From: an uncultured SAR116 cluster alpha proteobacterium
Lineage (GTDB): Bacteria > Pseudomonadota > Alphaproteobacteria > Puniceispirillales > Marisalimonadaceae
NCBI GenBank assembly: GCA_902615325.1
Contig: CACMOJ010000012.1
Span: 1-46,869 of the forward strand
DNA length: 46,869 nt
Direction of reading: 5' to 3'
Shown: piece by piece, positions 1 to 9,048 of the stretch
Numbering within the stretch: the first letter of the stretch is position 1
How the letters are laid out: each line of letters starts with the position of its first letter
Notes under the pieces: model-generated
Databases searched by the model: none
What the model was told of the DNA's origin: nothing
What the model saw: the letters and a program-made list of their open reading frames with translations, nothing else
Position numbers and translations under genes: made by a program

Positions 1-1
1 T

Positions 2-1426
2 AGAGAATATTTTAAAAATGTTATAAATAAAAAAATACGAAATGATTATATTGACTTAATTGAAAAGTTTTCAAGTTCTATACTGCCTATAATTTTAAAA
101 TCTAAATACCCTAGACAAGGTACTTTTCAGCTTTTGAGATTCATTGATGCTATACAACCGAATTTTGAATTTATTGAAATGGTGATTTTAAATTCTTTTT
201 CTCACAAAAAAATATCAGACATTCTTACCTTCTCAGGGCATGCTACAAATCTTTTGTCTAAAGATATTGATTTACTAGAAATATTAGATCCTTATTACGG
301 AATAAAATTGACTAAAAACGTCAATATATATCAGAAAGAGTTTAACAAAATAAATGTTAATGAAAATGAAGAAACAATTTTAAATAAATTAAGAAAAATT
401 CATAGAAAGCTTAAATTTCAAATAATTGTATCAATTATAACTGATGAATTAAAAGTAGAAGATGCTGCGTATGAATTTTATTTATTAGCTCATTGCACTC
501 TACAAAAAGCTCAAAAAGTCGCAGTTGATTTGATATCTAAAGAGAAGAATTTTGACTCAGATATTATAAATGATTTTGGAATTTTGGCATATGGAAGATT
601 TGCACAAAATTTAATGACATCAAATTCTGATTTAGATCTAGTATTTGTTTTCCCAGATAATAACCAAAATTTTCAAAATCAGAAAACTTATCATTTAATT
701 TTGTCTCTTATTTCACAAAAAATCATTTCAATTTTAAGTTCAAGAACATCTGAAAATTTAATTTATGAAATAGATACAAAACTTGGACCAAAAGTTCGTA
801 TTTGTTCAAACGCTTGTACATTATCTGAATTTAAATCATTTCATGAAAATGAGACTTTTTCATGGGAAAAAATGGCTTTAATAAAAAGTGAATTAGTTTT
901 TAAAGAGGGGAATTTTCAGCTTGAACTAGACAAAGTTATTCAAAAATTTAAATCACAAACAATCAATAGTAAAAATTTAATTCAAGAAATTAATGAAATG
1001 AGAAGAATTAACATAAAACCCGAAAAAATTAAAAATAATGAAAAACAAATTAGTCTAAATATTTCTGAAAACGTAGAAAATAAAATTCATTGGTATGAAA
1101 CTAAATACTCTTTAGGCGGTCAAAGGGATATTGAATTCTTGGAATTTTTTTATAACAATCCAAAATACAATGAATCAATAGAAAATATAGAAGAGAAAAA
1201 ATATTTTATTAAAAAAGCAAAAATGTTTTATTTTATCATTGATCAATTTGTAAATCTTACATTTTCAGATCAAAAACCTAGCAAATTAACAAATCAAATA
1301 TTAGAAAAGCTTCAGAAAAATTTAAATATTAGAGATTTAGGTTCTCTCAAATTGAGTCTTAAAAATACAAAAAATGAGATTAATAAGTACTTAATATATA
1401 TACTTGAGAACAAAATTTTTGATTAA
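2..1426 (+). CDS. glnE: Glutamine synthetase adenylyltransferase GlnE-like, C-terminal half (5' end outside window)
   Basis: The reading frame is open from base 2, so the TTG at 134 is not the start and the gene begins upstream of the window. About 474 codons remain, roughly half a GlnE. GlnE adds or removes AMP on glutamine synthetase according to nitrogen status. A nucleotidyltransferase signature G-x11-D-x-D (Gly at 593, DLD at 628-636) is visible. It is followed by GGQRDIEF at 1115-1138, the third carboxylate motif typical of the C-terminal adenylylating domain. The usual GGRE that follows the first Gly in GlnE is replaced (GRFAQN), so the protein is strongly diverged. The region before the domain resembles the GlnE helical linker. 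The neighbours amtB and glutamate dehydrogenase fit nitrogen control. The family call is fairly good; activity is uncertain. Confidence 0.72.
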   Translation, partial: REYFKNVINKKIRNDYIDLIEKFSSSILPIILKSKYPRQGTFQLLRFIDAIQPNFEFIEMVILNSFSHKKISDILTFSGHATNLLSKDIDLLEILDPYYGIKLTKNVNIYQKEFNKINVNENEETILNKLRKIHRKLKFQIIVSIITDELKVEDAAYEFYLLAHCTLQKAQKVAVDLISKEKNFDSDIINDFGILAYGRFAQNLMTSNSDLDLVFVFPDNNQNFQNQKTYHLILSLISQKIISILSSRTSENLIYEIDTKLGPKVRICSNACTLSEFKSFHENETFSWEKMALIKSELVFKEGNFQLELDKVIQKFKSQTINSKNLIQEINEMRRINIKPEKIKNNEKQISLNISENVENKIHWYETKYSLGGQRDIEFLEFFYNNPKYNESIENIEEKKYFIKKAKMFYFIIDQFVNLTFSDQKPSKLTNQILEKLQKNLNIRDLGSLKLSLKNTKNEINKYLIYILENKIFD

Positions 1427-1487
1427 TAAGTAGTCGTCTATTAAATTTTAAATGCTTTTTTGCATATAATTTAATCATTTAGTAACT

Positions 1488-1516
1488 TTGGACTCATTAA
1501 AAAAATCTCATATTTA
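1488..1516 (+). promoter_or_regulatory. Candidate sigma70-type promoter for amtB
   Basis: TTGGAC at 1488-1493 and TATTTA at 1511-1516 are separated by 17 bases and lie about 50 bases before the amtB start. A second possible -10 element, TATAAT at 1465-1470, has no good -35 partner. In such AT-rich DNA, matches of this quality can arise by chance. Confidence 0.35.
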
Positions 1517-1564
1517 AATATATCGTTCAAACAACTTACTAATAACTTAACGTTAGGAGTTTTT

Positions 1565-2845
1565 ATGAAAAGAATTTTTACATTAGGCTTTATTTCAGCT
1601 TGCTTATTTACTACATCATTTGCAAATGCAGCAGTTGATGCTGAAGTCGCTTATATATTTAACTCATTTTCCTTTTTGGTTCATGGGTTTTTAGTTATGC
1701 TCATGGCTGCTGGTTTCTGTATGTTAGAAACTGGTTTAGTAAGAGCTAAAAATGCTGTTGTTCAGTGTGCTAAAAACATAGGCTTGTATTCTATTGCAGG
1801 AATAATGTTTGCCGTCGTTGGTTATAACCTCATGTATATGGATGTGTCAGGTTGGATAGGTTCATTTTCTATATGGGGCCCTTCTGACAAACTTGAACCG
1901 CTCGAAGGTGATTATTCATCAGGATCAGATTGGTGGTTTCAAATGGTTTTTTGTGCTACTGCCGCATCAATTGTGAGTGGAGCTGTTGCTGAAAGAGTTA
2001 AGTTATCAAGCTTTTTAATTTTTGTTGTTGTCTTATGTGGTTTTATTTATCCAATCCAAGGTTCTTGGTCTTGGGGTGGCGGATATCTAAGCGAGGCTGG
2101 ATTTTTGGACTTCGCTGGTTCTTCCATAGTCCATGGTGTCGGTGGTTGGGCTGCATTAACTGGTGCGATCATTTTAGGAGCAAGAAAAGGTAAGTATGCT
2201 TCTGACGGTAGTGTTAATCCAATGCCAGGTTCAAATCTCCCATTAGCTACTTTAGGTACATTTATTTTATGGTTTGGTTGGTTTGGATTTAATGGCGGTT
2301 CTCAGCTAGCAATGGGATCTGCTGCTGATGTTTCAGCGATATCTAACATCTATATTAATACAAATCTTGCCGCTGCAGGTGGCGTAGTTGTTGCTATAAT
2401 ATTAACAATGCTATTCTACAAAAAAACTGACTTAACAATGGCGCTTAATGGTGCACTTGGTGGATTAGTTGCTATTACAGCTGAACCTTTAGCTCCTTCA
2501 CCAATGCTTGCTATCTTTATAGGTGCTGTCGGAGGATTGATAGTTGTCTTATCAATACCAATGTTAGATAAATTTAAAGTTGATGATGTTGTGGGTGCTG
2601 TCCCAGTTCATTTATTTGCAGGTATTTGGGGAACAATAGCTGTCGTTTTCTCAAACTCTGACGCTAATATTGGAGCACAACTCTATGGTATATTAGCTAT
2701 AGGAGCATTTACTATAATTGCATCCTCTATAGTATGGTATGCAATTAAAATTATAATAGGAATTAGAGTATCTGAAGAACAAGAACTCGAAGGTGTCGAC
2801 GTTAGTGAAGTTGGCATGGAAGCATATCCTGATTTTAAAAAATAA
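1565..2845 (+). CDS. amtB: Ammonium transporter (Amt family)
   Basis: Inner-membrane ammonium channel of 426 aa, the normal family length. The N-terminus looks like a signal peptide with likely cleavage near ANA (residues 20-22), followed by about 11 membrane segments. The twin pore histidines are present: His190 in SSIVHGVGGWAAL and His349 in VPVHLFAGIWG. The Amt core WWFQMVFCATAA (123-134) and the FGWFGFNGGS stretch (237-246) are also present. The start is set by AGGAG at 1555-1559, five bases before the ATG. No glnK/glnB gene accompanies it, unlike in many proteobacteria. It sits downstream of glnE and ends at a strong bidirectional terminator. The family call is secure. Confidence 0.97.
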   Translation: MKRIFTLGFISACLFTTSFANAAVDAEVAYIFNSFSFLVHGFLVMLMAAGFCMLETGLVRAKNAVVQCAKNIGLYSIAGIMFAVVGYNLMYMDVSGWIGSFSIWGPSDKLEPLEGDYSSGSDWWFQMVFCATAASIVSGAVAERVKLSSFLIFVVVLCGFIYPIQGSWSWGGGYLSEAGFLDFAGSSIVHGVGGWAALTGAIILGARKGKYASDGSVNPMPGSNLPLATLGTFILWFGWFGFNGGSQLAMGSAADVSAISNIYINTNLAAAGGVVVAIILTMLFYKKTDLTMALNGALGGLVAITAEPLAPSPMLAIFIGAVGGLIVVLSIPMLDKFKVDDVVGAVPVHLFAGIWGTIAVVFSNSDANIGAQLYGILAIGAFTIIASSIVWYAIKIIIGIRVSEEQELEGVDVSEVGMEAYPDFKK

Positions 2846-2862
2846 TAATTATCTACCTCCTC

Positions 2863-2895
2863 AAAAAAGGCAATCTCTTTAAGATTGCCTTTTTT
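2863..2895. terminator. Bidirectional intrinsic terminator between amtB and glutamate dehydrogenase
   Basis: A perfect 14-bp stem (2863-2876 with 2882-2895) has a 5-base loop. It begins with six A and ends with six T, so it gives a U-tract on both strands. It lies between the 3' ends of two convergent genes (stops at 2845 and 2909), where one element can end both transcripts. Confidence 0.92.
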
Positions 2896-2908
2896 AATTC
2901 CTTTGTAT

Positions 2909-4330
2909 CTACAACCCCAGTGAATTATAACTATCCATAACTCTTTTAACTGCTACCATCATAGCAGATGTTCTCAAATCATAAGCATTAGGATTGTTGT
3001 TCCAAACATCGCTTATTACCTGATAAGTATTTCTCATAGTATCCTCTAATCCTGATCTTACTAAGTCAATTTCTGCCGAACCTCGCATAACTTGATCCTT
3101 GTATTCGTCTGGGAATTTAGAACCAATCATTTTTTCAAGGGCTTCTATCATTAATGTAGTTTGATTTTCCTGAGCACGTCTCTGAAGTCTACCTAAGCGT
3201 ATTCTACTTAAGTTTTTTATCCATTCGAAATAACTTACTGTTACTCCACCGGCATTAGCATATAGATCTGGAATTATAACAACTCCTTTTTTAACGAGTA
3301 TATCGTCAGCCTCGCTGGATACAGGACCATTTGCAGCCTCAATAATTAATGGTGTTTTAATTTTTTCAGCATTTCCTTTGTTAATAACTAATTCCATCGC
3401 GGCAGGGATTAAAATATCAGCATCCTCTTCTAAAATTTCTGCCCCTTTTTCAACAAATCCTTCGTAACCTTTAACGCCACCATTTTTAAAAATGTACTCT
3501 CTAAGCTCTTGTATATTTACTCCTTTTTGATTTACGACCGAACCATCTCTTTCGATAACATGGGTAATTAAACAGCCATCTTCATTAGATAAGAATAAAG
3601 CTGCATGATAGCCAACATTTCCTAAGCCTTGAATAATTACTCTTTTACCTCTTAAACCAGGAGTTAAACCTGTTTTTTTAACATCATTTGGCTGATCAAA
3701 GAATGCTCTTAAAGCATATTGAACTCCTCTTCCAGTTGCTTCTGTTCTTCCACCAATGCCTCCTTTGCTTACTGGCTTACCAGTAACACATGCCCAAGCA
3801 TTTAAGTCAGTAGGATTTAGTTTTCTATACTCATCTGCCATCCAAGCCATTTCTCTTTCACCTGTACCTACATCTGGTGCTGGAACATTTTGTGAAGGAT
3901 GAATTAAATCTCTTTTAGCTAACTCTTGTGTAAATCGTCTTGTAATTCTTTCTAACTCTTCTTCTTTCCAATCTCTAATGTTTATTTCAAGTCCACCTTT
4001 TGATCCTCCAAAAGGAACCTCAACCAATGAACATTTGTAAGTCATAAGAGCTGCTAAAGCTTCTACTTCATCCTGATTGACTTCAATGTCATACCTTATA
4101 CCCCCTTTTACAGGTTCAAAATGATCAGAATGAACTGACCTATAGCCAGTAAAAGTATGTATCGTTCCTCGTAATCTAACTCCAAATCTTACAACATAAG
4201 TAGAATTTGCTGTCATTATTTGACTTCCCAATTCATCACTGTAAATTTCTTTTCCTTCAGTTTTTTGAAGACATTCAACTGCTTTTTTATAATTTACTTC
4301 AATTGATTTTAAAAACTCGTGACCTGCCAT
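2909..4330 (-). CDS. gdhA: Glutamate dehydrogenase (Glu/Leu/Phe/Val dehydrogenase family)
   Basis: Interconverts 2-oxoglutarate plus ammonium and glutamate, using NAD(P)H. The 473-aa length is close to other GluDHs. Visible motifs include the substrate-site PVKGGIRY, PFGGSKGGLE with the catalytic lysine, PAPDVGTGEREM with the catalytic aspartate, GGRTEATGRGV, and a Rossmann GLGNVG. The ATG at 4330 is preceded on its strand by a strong Shine-Dalgarno (GGGAGGG, 4336-4342, 5-base spacing). It is divergent from the TerB-like gene and convergent with amtB. NAD versus NADP preference cannot be decided, and a leucine or broad branched-chain dehydrogenase role is less likely but possible given the nearby leucine pathway. 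Confidence 0.93.
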   Translation of the reverse strand: MAGHEFLKSIEVNYKKAVECLQKTEGKEIYSDELGSQIMTANSTYVVRFGVRLRGTIHTFTGYRSVHSDHFEPVKGGIRYDIEVNQDEVEALAALMTYKCSLVEVPFGGSKGGLEINIRDWKEEELERITRRFTQELAKRDLIHPSQNVPAPDVGTGEREMAWMADEYRKLNPTDLNAWACVTGKPVSKGGIGGRTEATGRGVQYALRAFFDQPNDVKKTGLTPGLRGKRVIIQGLGNVGYHAALFLSNEDGCLITHVIERDGSVVNQKGVNIQELREYIFKNGGVKGYEGFVEKGAEILEEDADILIPAAMELVINKGNAEKIKTPLIIEAANGPVSSEADDILVKKGVVIIPDLYANAGGVTVSYFEWIKNLSRIRLGRLQRRAQENQTTLMIEALEKMIGSKFPDEYKDQVMRGSAEIDLVRSGLEDTMRNTYQVISDVWNNNPNAYDLRTSAMMVAVKRVMDSYNSLGL

Positions 4331-4335
4331 TTAAA

Positions 4336-4342
4336 CCCTCCC
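4336..4342 (-). promoter_or_regulatory. Strong ribosome binding site of glutamate dehydrogenase
   Basis: GGGAGGG on the minus strand lies 5 bases before the ATG at 4330 and fixes that start. Confidence 0.7.
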
Positions 4343-4434
4343 TTTAAATGATTAAATACTATAAATATATTTATTTAGATCTGTAAATTGATTTTTCATA
4401 AAATTAAGTCTTTAATAACTAAAAAGGAAAGTAT

Positions 4435-4881
4435 ATGTTTCAAAATTTTAAAAATCTCTTTGACAAAGTTCAACAGGAAAACAGTTTAGAAGTTGAAATT
4501 ATTGAAGAAGAAGTCTACGCAGTATTATCTCTTCTAATTGAAGCATGCAAAGTAGATGGAACTGTATCGAACGACGAAATCGTAAAAATTACAAATTTGC
4601 TAATTAATAAATTTCATTTAGAACCCTCTAAGGCACAAAATGCAATAAATTATGTATTAGAAAAAGCAAATGAAAAAGTTGAAATATTCTCAGACATAAA
4701 AGTAATTCTTGATACAATGGATCATCAAGAAAGAATTAAAGTCATTGAAATGCTTTGGGGAGTGGTTTTAGCTGATGGTAATATAGATGATTATGAATCC
4801 AATCTAATGAGAAAAATATCAAGCTTACTTCATATTTCAAGCTTCGAAAATGCTGAAGCAAAAAAGAGAGCCTTGAACTAA
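4435..4881 (+). CDS. TerB-like domain protein
   Basis: A 148-aa, mostly helical acidic protein. Two DG-containing helix-loop motifs (EACKVDGTVSNDE and GVVLADGNIDDYE) are characteristic of TerB/DjlA-N-like domains, which are thought to bind metal and act as small cytoplasmic adaptors. No other domain and no signal peptide are seen. The ATG follows AAGGAAAG with suitable spacing. It ends 3 bases before the isovaleryl-CoA dehydrogenase gene and is probably its leader gene in the operon. The role here is unknown; similar TerB-like proteins occur in alphaproteobacteria without tellurite resistance genes. Confidence 0.8.
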   Translation: MFQNFKNLFDKVQQENSLEVEIIEEEVYAVLSLLIEACKVDGTVSNDEIVKITNLLINKFHLEPSKAQNAINYVLEKANEKVEIFSDIKVILDTMDHQERIKVIEMLWGVVLADGNIDDYESNLMRKISSLLHISSFENAEAKKRALN

Positions 4882-4884
4882 ATT

Positions 4885-6048
4885 ATGTACGAAAAAACCC
4901 TCAACTTTGGATTTAACCAAGATCTAACTCAACTAAAAGAAACAGTATATAAATTTGCCCAAAAAGAAATAGCTCCTATAGCAAAAGAGGTTGATGAAAA
5001 TAATGAATTTCCAAATTTCATTTGGGAAAAATTTGGAGAATTAGGATTACTTGGCATTACCGCTGATGAAGATTATGGTGGCACTGGGTTAAACTATCTA
5101 TCACATTGTATTGTCATGGAAGAAATTAGTCGAGCAAGTGCTTCGATAGGATTATCCTATGGAGCATTTTCAAATTTGTGTGTCAATCAAATTAATCGAA
5201 ACGGAAATCAAGAACAAAAAACTAAATATCTACCAGAATTGTGTTCAGGAAAAAAAATAGGTGCTCTAGCGATGAGCGAACCAAATTCTGGATCTGATGT
5301 TATCTCAATGTCGTTACTTGCTGAAAAACAAGGTAATAAAACATATTTACTAAATGGAACAAAAATGTGGATAACAAATGGTCCAGATGCTGATGTTCTA
5401 ATAATATACGCTAAAACAGATCCTTCTGCTGGTTCAAAGGGAATAACGGCATTTGTAGTTGAAAAGGACATGGTTGGATTTTCTGTGGGAAAAAAAATTG
5501 ATAAACTTGGGATGCGTGGTTCAAACACATCTGAATTAATATTTGATAATTGTGAAGTACCTGAAGATAATATTTTAGGAAATCCTGGAGATGGTGCATC
5601 AATACTAATGAGTGGTTTAGACTTTGAAAGAGTTGTTTTAGCTGCGGGCCCATTAGGGATCATGGCATCTGCTCTAGATACGATAATCCCCTACACTCAG
5701 GAAAGAAAACAATTTGGAAGATCAATTGGTGAATTTCAATTAATCCAAGGTAAAATTGCTGATATGTATACCACACTAAATGCCTGTAGGTCATATGTTT
5801 ATGCAGTCGCATCTGCTTGTGATAGAGGTGAAACAACAAGGAAAGATGCTGCAGGTTGTATTTTGTATGCTGCAGAAAAAGCAACAAGTATTTCTTTAGA
5901 TGCTATTCAAATTTTAGGCGGTAATGGCTATACGAAAGATTATCCAGTTGAAAGATTATTAAGAGATGCAAAATTATATGAAATTGGTGCAGGAACTTCT
6001 GAGATAAGAAGAATGCTAATTGGAAGAGAAATTTCAGAAGGAAATTAA
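4885..6048 (+). CDS. ivd: Isovaleryl-CoA dehydrogenase
   Basis: FAD-dependent oxidation of isovaleryl-CoA to 3-methylcrotonyl-CoA in leucine breakdown. At 387 aa it is full length. It carries the standard acyl-CoA dehydrogenase layout: N-terminal helical domain to about residue 115, beta domain, and C-terminal four-helix domain. The catalytic base is expected at Glu248, in the context [14 protein letters not shown]. This glutamate in the FG loop region is the diagnostic position of isovaleryl-CoA dehydrogenases, unlike most family members. The C-terminal [20 protein letters not shown] and [10 protein letters not shown] also match that subfamily. Its stop is followed one base later by the carboxylase beta subunit start, so the two are co-transcribed. 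Confidence 0.93.
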   Translation: MYEKTLNFGFNQDLTQLKETVYKFAQKEIAPIAKEVDENNEFPNFIWEKFGELGLLGITADEDYGGTGLNYLSHCIVMEEISRASASIGLSYGAFSNLCVNQINRNGNQEQKTKYLPELCSGKKIGALAMSEPNSGSDVISMSLLAEKQGNKTYLLNGTKMWITNGPDADVLIIYAKTDPSAGSKGITAFVVEKDMVGFSVGKKIDKLGMRGSNTSELIFDNCEVPEDNILGNPGDGASILMSGLDFERVVLAAGPLGIMASALDTIIPYTQERKQFGRSIGEFQLIQGKIADMYTTLNACRSYVYAVASACDRGETTRKDAAGCILYAAEKATSISLDAIQILGGNGYTKDYPVERLLRDAKLYEIGAGTSEIRRMLIGREISEGN

Positions 6049-6049
6049 T

Positions 6050-7651
6050 ATGAGCATCTTAAAGTCTAATTTATCAGTAACAAGTGATATTTTTGTAAAA
6101 AATAAAAATGATATGCTCTTGAAGATTGATGAAATAAAAAAGGCGAAAGATTTTGCCTTTAAAGGTGGTGTTAAAAAGTTTAACAAAAAAACTTCTAAAG
6201 AAAAAAAATTACTCCCTAGAATGCGAATTACTCAATTACTTGATAAAGACTCTACTTTTTTAGAAATAGGATCATTAGCTGGACATGATCTTTATAACAA
6301 CGAGTGTCCTGGAGGGGGCATAATTACAGGTATTGGAAAAGTTCACGACTTGAGTGTAATGATAATTTGCAATGATTACACTGTAAAGGGGGGCACATAT
6401 TATCCTATTACTGTGAAAAAACATTTAAGAGCTCAAGAAATTGCAATGCAAAATAACTTACCTTGTATATATCTGGTTGATTCAGGAGGAGCAAATCTTC
6501 CAAATCAAGACGAAGTGTTTCCGGATAGAGATCATTTTGGGAGAATTTTTTATAATCAATCAAAAATGTCCTCTAAGAATATAATGCAAGTGGCAGTTGT
6601 CATGGGAAGTTGTACTGCTGGTGGAGCATATGTTCCAGCAATGTCTGATGAAAGTATTATTGTAAAAAATCAGGGGACTATTTTTTTAGCAGGACCACCT
6701 CTAGTGAAAGCAGCAATTGGTGAAAACATCTCTGCAGAAGATTTAGGAGGTGGTAAAATTCATACAGAAGTTTCGGGTGTTGCTGACTATCTTGCAGATG
6801 ATGATTATCATGCATTAGAATTAACTCGCCAATGCATAAAAAATGCAAATATTACTCAAAAAACATTTGATCAAAAAATAAAGTTACCACTATATGACAA
6901 TGAAGAATTAGTTGGAATAGTCCCAAGTGATCTAAAAAAACCTTTTGATATAAGTGAAATTATAATGAGGATAATTGATGATTCTGATTTAGATGAATTT
7001 AAACCAAATTATGGAAAAACTCTAATAACTGGTTTTGCAAAAATAAACGAGATCAGTTGTGGAATAATAGCTAACAATGGCGTTTTATTTTCTGAGAGTG
7101 CACAAAAAGGAACTCATTTTATTCAACTTTGTAGCAAGAGAAAATTACCAATTATATTTTTTCAAAATATTACAGGTTTTATGGTTGGAAAACAAGCCGA
7201 GCATACTGGAATTGCTAAGAACGGCGCTAAATTAATTAATGCTGTTTCAAATTCAAAATCCCCTAAAATAACTATCATAGTAGGTGGTAGTTTTGGAGCT
7301 GGTAATTATGGTATGTGTGGAAGAGCGTTTCAGCCAAATTTTTTATGGATTTGGCCAAGTTCAAAAATATCAGTCATGGGTGGAGAACAAGCAGCAAATG
7401 TGTTACTTCAGCTTAAAAAAATAAATGTTAAAAAGAAAAACGTAGACTGGAATAAAAAGATGGAAAAAGAATTTTTTTCCAAATTGGTCAAACAATTTGA
7501 TTATCAATCAAATCCACTTTATTCATCTTCCAGATTGTGGGATGATGGTATTATAGATCCAAGAGACACACGAAATATTCTTTCACATTGTTTGCAAATA
7601 AGTTTGAACTCAGAAATTAAAGAAACAAAATTTGGTCTTTTTAGAATGTAG
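6050..7651 (+). CDS. mccB: 3-Methylcrotonyl-CoA carboxylase beta subunit (carboxyltransferase)
   Basis: Carboxyltransferase half of the biotin enzyme that makes 3-methylglutaconyl-CoA from 3-methylcrotonyl-CoA. The 533 aa are full length, with N and C carboxyltransferase domains. Diagnostic stretches include VDSGGANLPNQDEVFPDRDH, VVMGSCTAGGAYVPAM, FLAGPPLVKAA, and the C-terminal RLWDDGIIDP ending in GLFRM. The ATG at 6050 with AAGGA just upstream is preferred over an in-frame codon at 6020 that would overlap ivd. The partner biotin carboxylase/biotin carrier subunit (mccA) is not in the window, although it normally sits in this operon. Propionyl-CoA carboxylase beta is less likely given the sequence and neighbours. 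Confidence 0.93.
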   Translation: MSILKSNLSVTSDIFVKNKNDMLLKIDEIKKAKDFAFKGGVKKFNKKTSKEKKLLPRMRITQLLDKDSTFLEIGSLAGHDLYNNECPGGGIITGIGKVHDLSVMIICNDYTVKGGTYYPITVKKHLRAQEIAMQNNLPCIYLVDSGGANLPNQDEVFPDRDHFGRIFYNQSKMSSKNIMQVAVVMGSCTAGGAYVPAMSDESIIVKNQGTIFLAGPPLVKAAIGENISAEDLGGGKIHTEVSGVADYLADDDYHALELTRQCIKNANITQKTFDQKIKLPLYDNEELVGIVPSDLKKPFDISEIIMRIIDDSDLDEFKPNYGKTLITGFAKINEISCGIIANNGVLFSESAQKGTHFIQLCSKRKLPIIFFQNITGFMVGKQAEHTGIAKNGAKLINAVSNSKSPKITIIVGGSFGAGNYGMCGRAFQPNFLWIWPSSKISVMGGEQAANVLLQLKKINVKKKNVDWNKKMEKEFFSKLVKQFDYQSNPLYSSSRLWDDGIIDPRDTRNILSHCLQISLNSEIKETKFGLFRM

Positions 7652-7658
7652 AATTTTT

Positions 7659-8444
7659 ATGAATTTCAAAAAGCTTATAATTACAAAAATTAATAATATT
7701 ACAACTGAAATTCGGTTAAACGATCCAGATGTTCACAATGCACTAACACTTGATATAATTAACGAACTAAGTTTTTGTATTGATGAGTTATCAAAAGACA
7801 CGTCATCTCTTATTTTAATTTCAGCAAATGGGAAAAGTTTTTGTGCTGGAGGTGATTTATCGTGGATGAAAAAACAACTTTCTGCACCAAGAGAAAATAG
7901 AATTATAGAAGCATCTAAACTTGCTGACTTACTTCTAAAACTCTACAATTGCCCTAAAACTATTATTGGTAACATAGAAGGTAATGCCTTTGGTGGTGGT
8001 ATTGGAATTATGTCAATATGTGATTTTGTTTTTTCAGTAAAAGACATTAAGATGGCATTAACAGAAGCAAAACTTGGCCTTATACCAGCAACAATAAGTC
8101 CATATGTAGTTAAAAAAATTGGCGAAAAAAACGCAATCCACTTATTTACATCTGCAAAAATTTTTAGACCTGAAGATGGAGTTAAATTTGGGTTGATTGA
8201 TTTTATATACGAAGAGAATGAAATTAATTCTAAAATATCTGAATTTATAGATAATTTTAAAAATTCAGCCCCGAATTCAATATTAGAATCAAAAAAATTA
8301 GTAAGAGATTTGTCTTATTCTATAGATCAAAATATTGTAAATCTAACCATTAACAGATTAGCAGATATTTGGGATACTAAAGAAGCTAAAGAGGGTATAA
8401 ACGCTTTTTTTAATAAGGAAAAACCTAATTGGATTAAGGAGTGA
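7659..8444 (+). CDS. liuC: Enoyl-CoA hydratase family, probably 3-methylglutaconyl-CoA hydratase
   Basis: Crotonase-fold enzyme of 261 aa, placed directly after mccB where the methylglutaconyl-CoA hydratase step is expected. Oxyanion-hole regions are visible as SFCAGGDLSWMKKQ and GNAFGGGIGIMSICDF. The stretch LTEAKLGLIPATISPYVVKKIG is characteristic of the AUH/LiuC subgroup, and the C-terminal KEGINAFFNKEKPNW is typical of crotonases. The ATG at 7659 is chosen over a TTG at 7632 that overlaps mccB; the ribosome site is weak. Its TGA stop overlaps the ribosome binding site of the next gene. A general enoyl-CoA hydratase role cannot be excluded. Confidence 0.87.
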   Translation: MNFKKLIITKINNITTEIRLNDPDVHNALTLDIINELSFCIDELSKDTSSLILISANGKSFCAGGDLSWMKKQLSAPRENRIIEASKLADLLLKLYNCPKTIIGNIEGNAFGGGIGIMSICDFVFSVKDIKMALTEAKLGLIPATISPYVVKKIGEKNAIHLFTSAKIFRPEDGVKFGLIDFIYEENEINSKISEFIDNFKNSAPNSILESKKLVRDLSYSIDQNIVNLTINRLADIWDTKEAKEGINAFFNKEKPNWIKE

Positions 8445-8446
8445 TA

Positions 8447-9043
8447 ATGACTAAAATACCAAAACAGTTGGCAAAAAATAAAATTACAAGTTTAAATCTC
8501 AAAAATAAGAAAAAAAATAAAGATGATTTAAATGCTGAAAATTATTTAAAAATTGTTAAGGAAAAAATTGGATTTGTTCCAAATGTTTTAGCTGCATTTT
8601 CTAATTTTCCAAAACAGTTTGAAGGTTTTACTAAATTGTATAATTCTATTATGCTAGGTGATTCTAGTTTAACAAAGTTAGAAAGAGAAATGATAGCAGT
8701 TACTGTTTCATCTTTAAATCACTGCTATTACTGTATAGTTGCACATGGGGCAGCTGTAAGAGAATTATCTGGTGATCCTCAGTTAGGAGAAAGATTAATT
8801 TCAAACTTAGAAGCAACAAATTTAGCGAAAAAGCACCAAGTAATGCTCAAATATGTTAAAGAACTTACAAAAAATCCTTCTGACTTAAATAAAAAATCAA
8901 GGGATGAATTGAGTAAAAATGGTTTTTCTGACAGAGACATTTGGGACATAAGTTTAATTACTGGTTTTTTTAACATGACAAACAGACTAGCTATCGCTAC
9001 TGAAATGGAGCCAAATGACATTTATCACTCATCTCATAGATAA
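8447..9043 (+). CDS. AhpD-like peroxidase-related protein
   Basis: A 198-aa protein of the carboxymuconolactone decarboxylase/AhpD superfamily, resembling the uncharacterised peroxidase-related family TIGR01926. The redox motif C-x-x-C-x-x-x-H is present as Cys93, Cys96 and His100 (NHCYYCIVAHG). The start at the ATG 8447 is supported by AAGGAG at 8436-8441; the GTG at 8441 is within that site. It follows the hydratase with a 2-base gap and precedes an acyl-CoA dehydrogenase by 5 bases. It may protect flavin-dependent dehydrogenases from peroxide, but that is inference; no substrate is known from sequence. Confidence 0.83.
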   Translation: MTKIPKQLAKNKITSLNLKNKKKNKDDLNAENYLKIVKEKIGFVPNVLAAFSNFPKQFEGFTKLYNSIMLGDSSLTKLEREMIAVTVSSLNHCYYCIVAHGAAVRELSGDPQLGERLISNLEATNLAKKHQVMLKYVKELTKNPSDLNKKSRDELSKNGFSDRDIWDISLITGFFNMTNRLAIATEMEPNDIYHSSHR

Positions 9044-9048
9044 TTTTC

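Noticed and set aside
134-136. TTG as the start of the first gene
   Set aside because: The same frame is open without stops back to base 2 and encodes GlnE-like sequence, so the gene continues upstream of the window.
5208-5887. Three minus-strand ORFs opposite ivd
   Set aside because: They lie entirely inside the well-supported ivd gene, have no family features, and are mirror-frame artefacts of AT-rich coding DNA.
7632-7658. N-terminal extension of the hydratase from a TTG
   Set aside because: It overlaps mccB, adds residues foreign to the family, and the ATG at 7659 gives the normal crotonase N-terminus.
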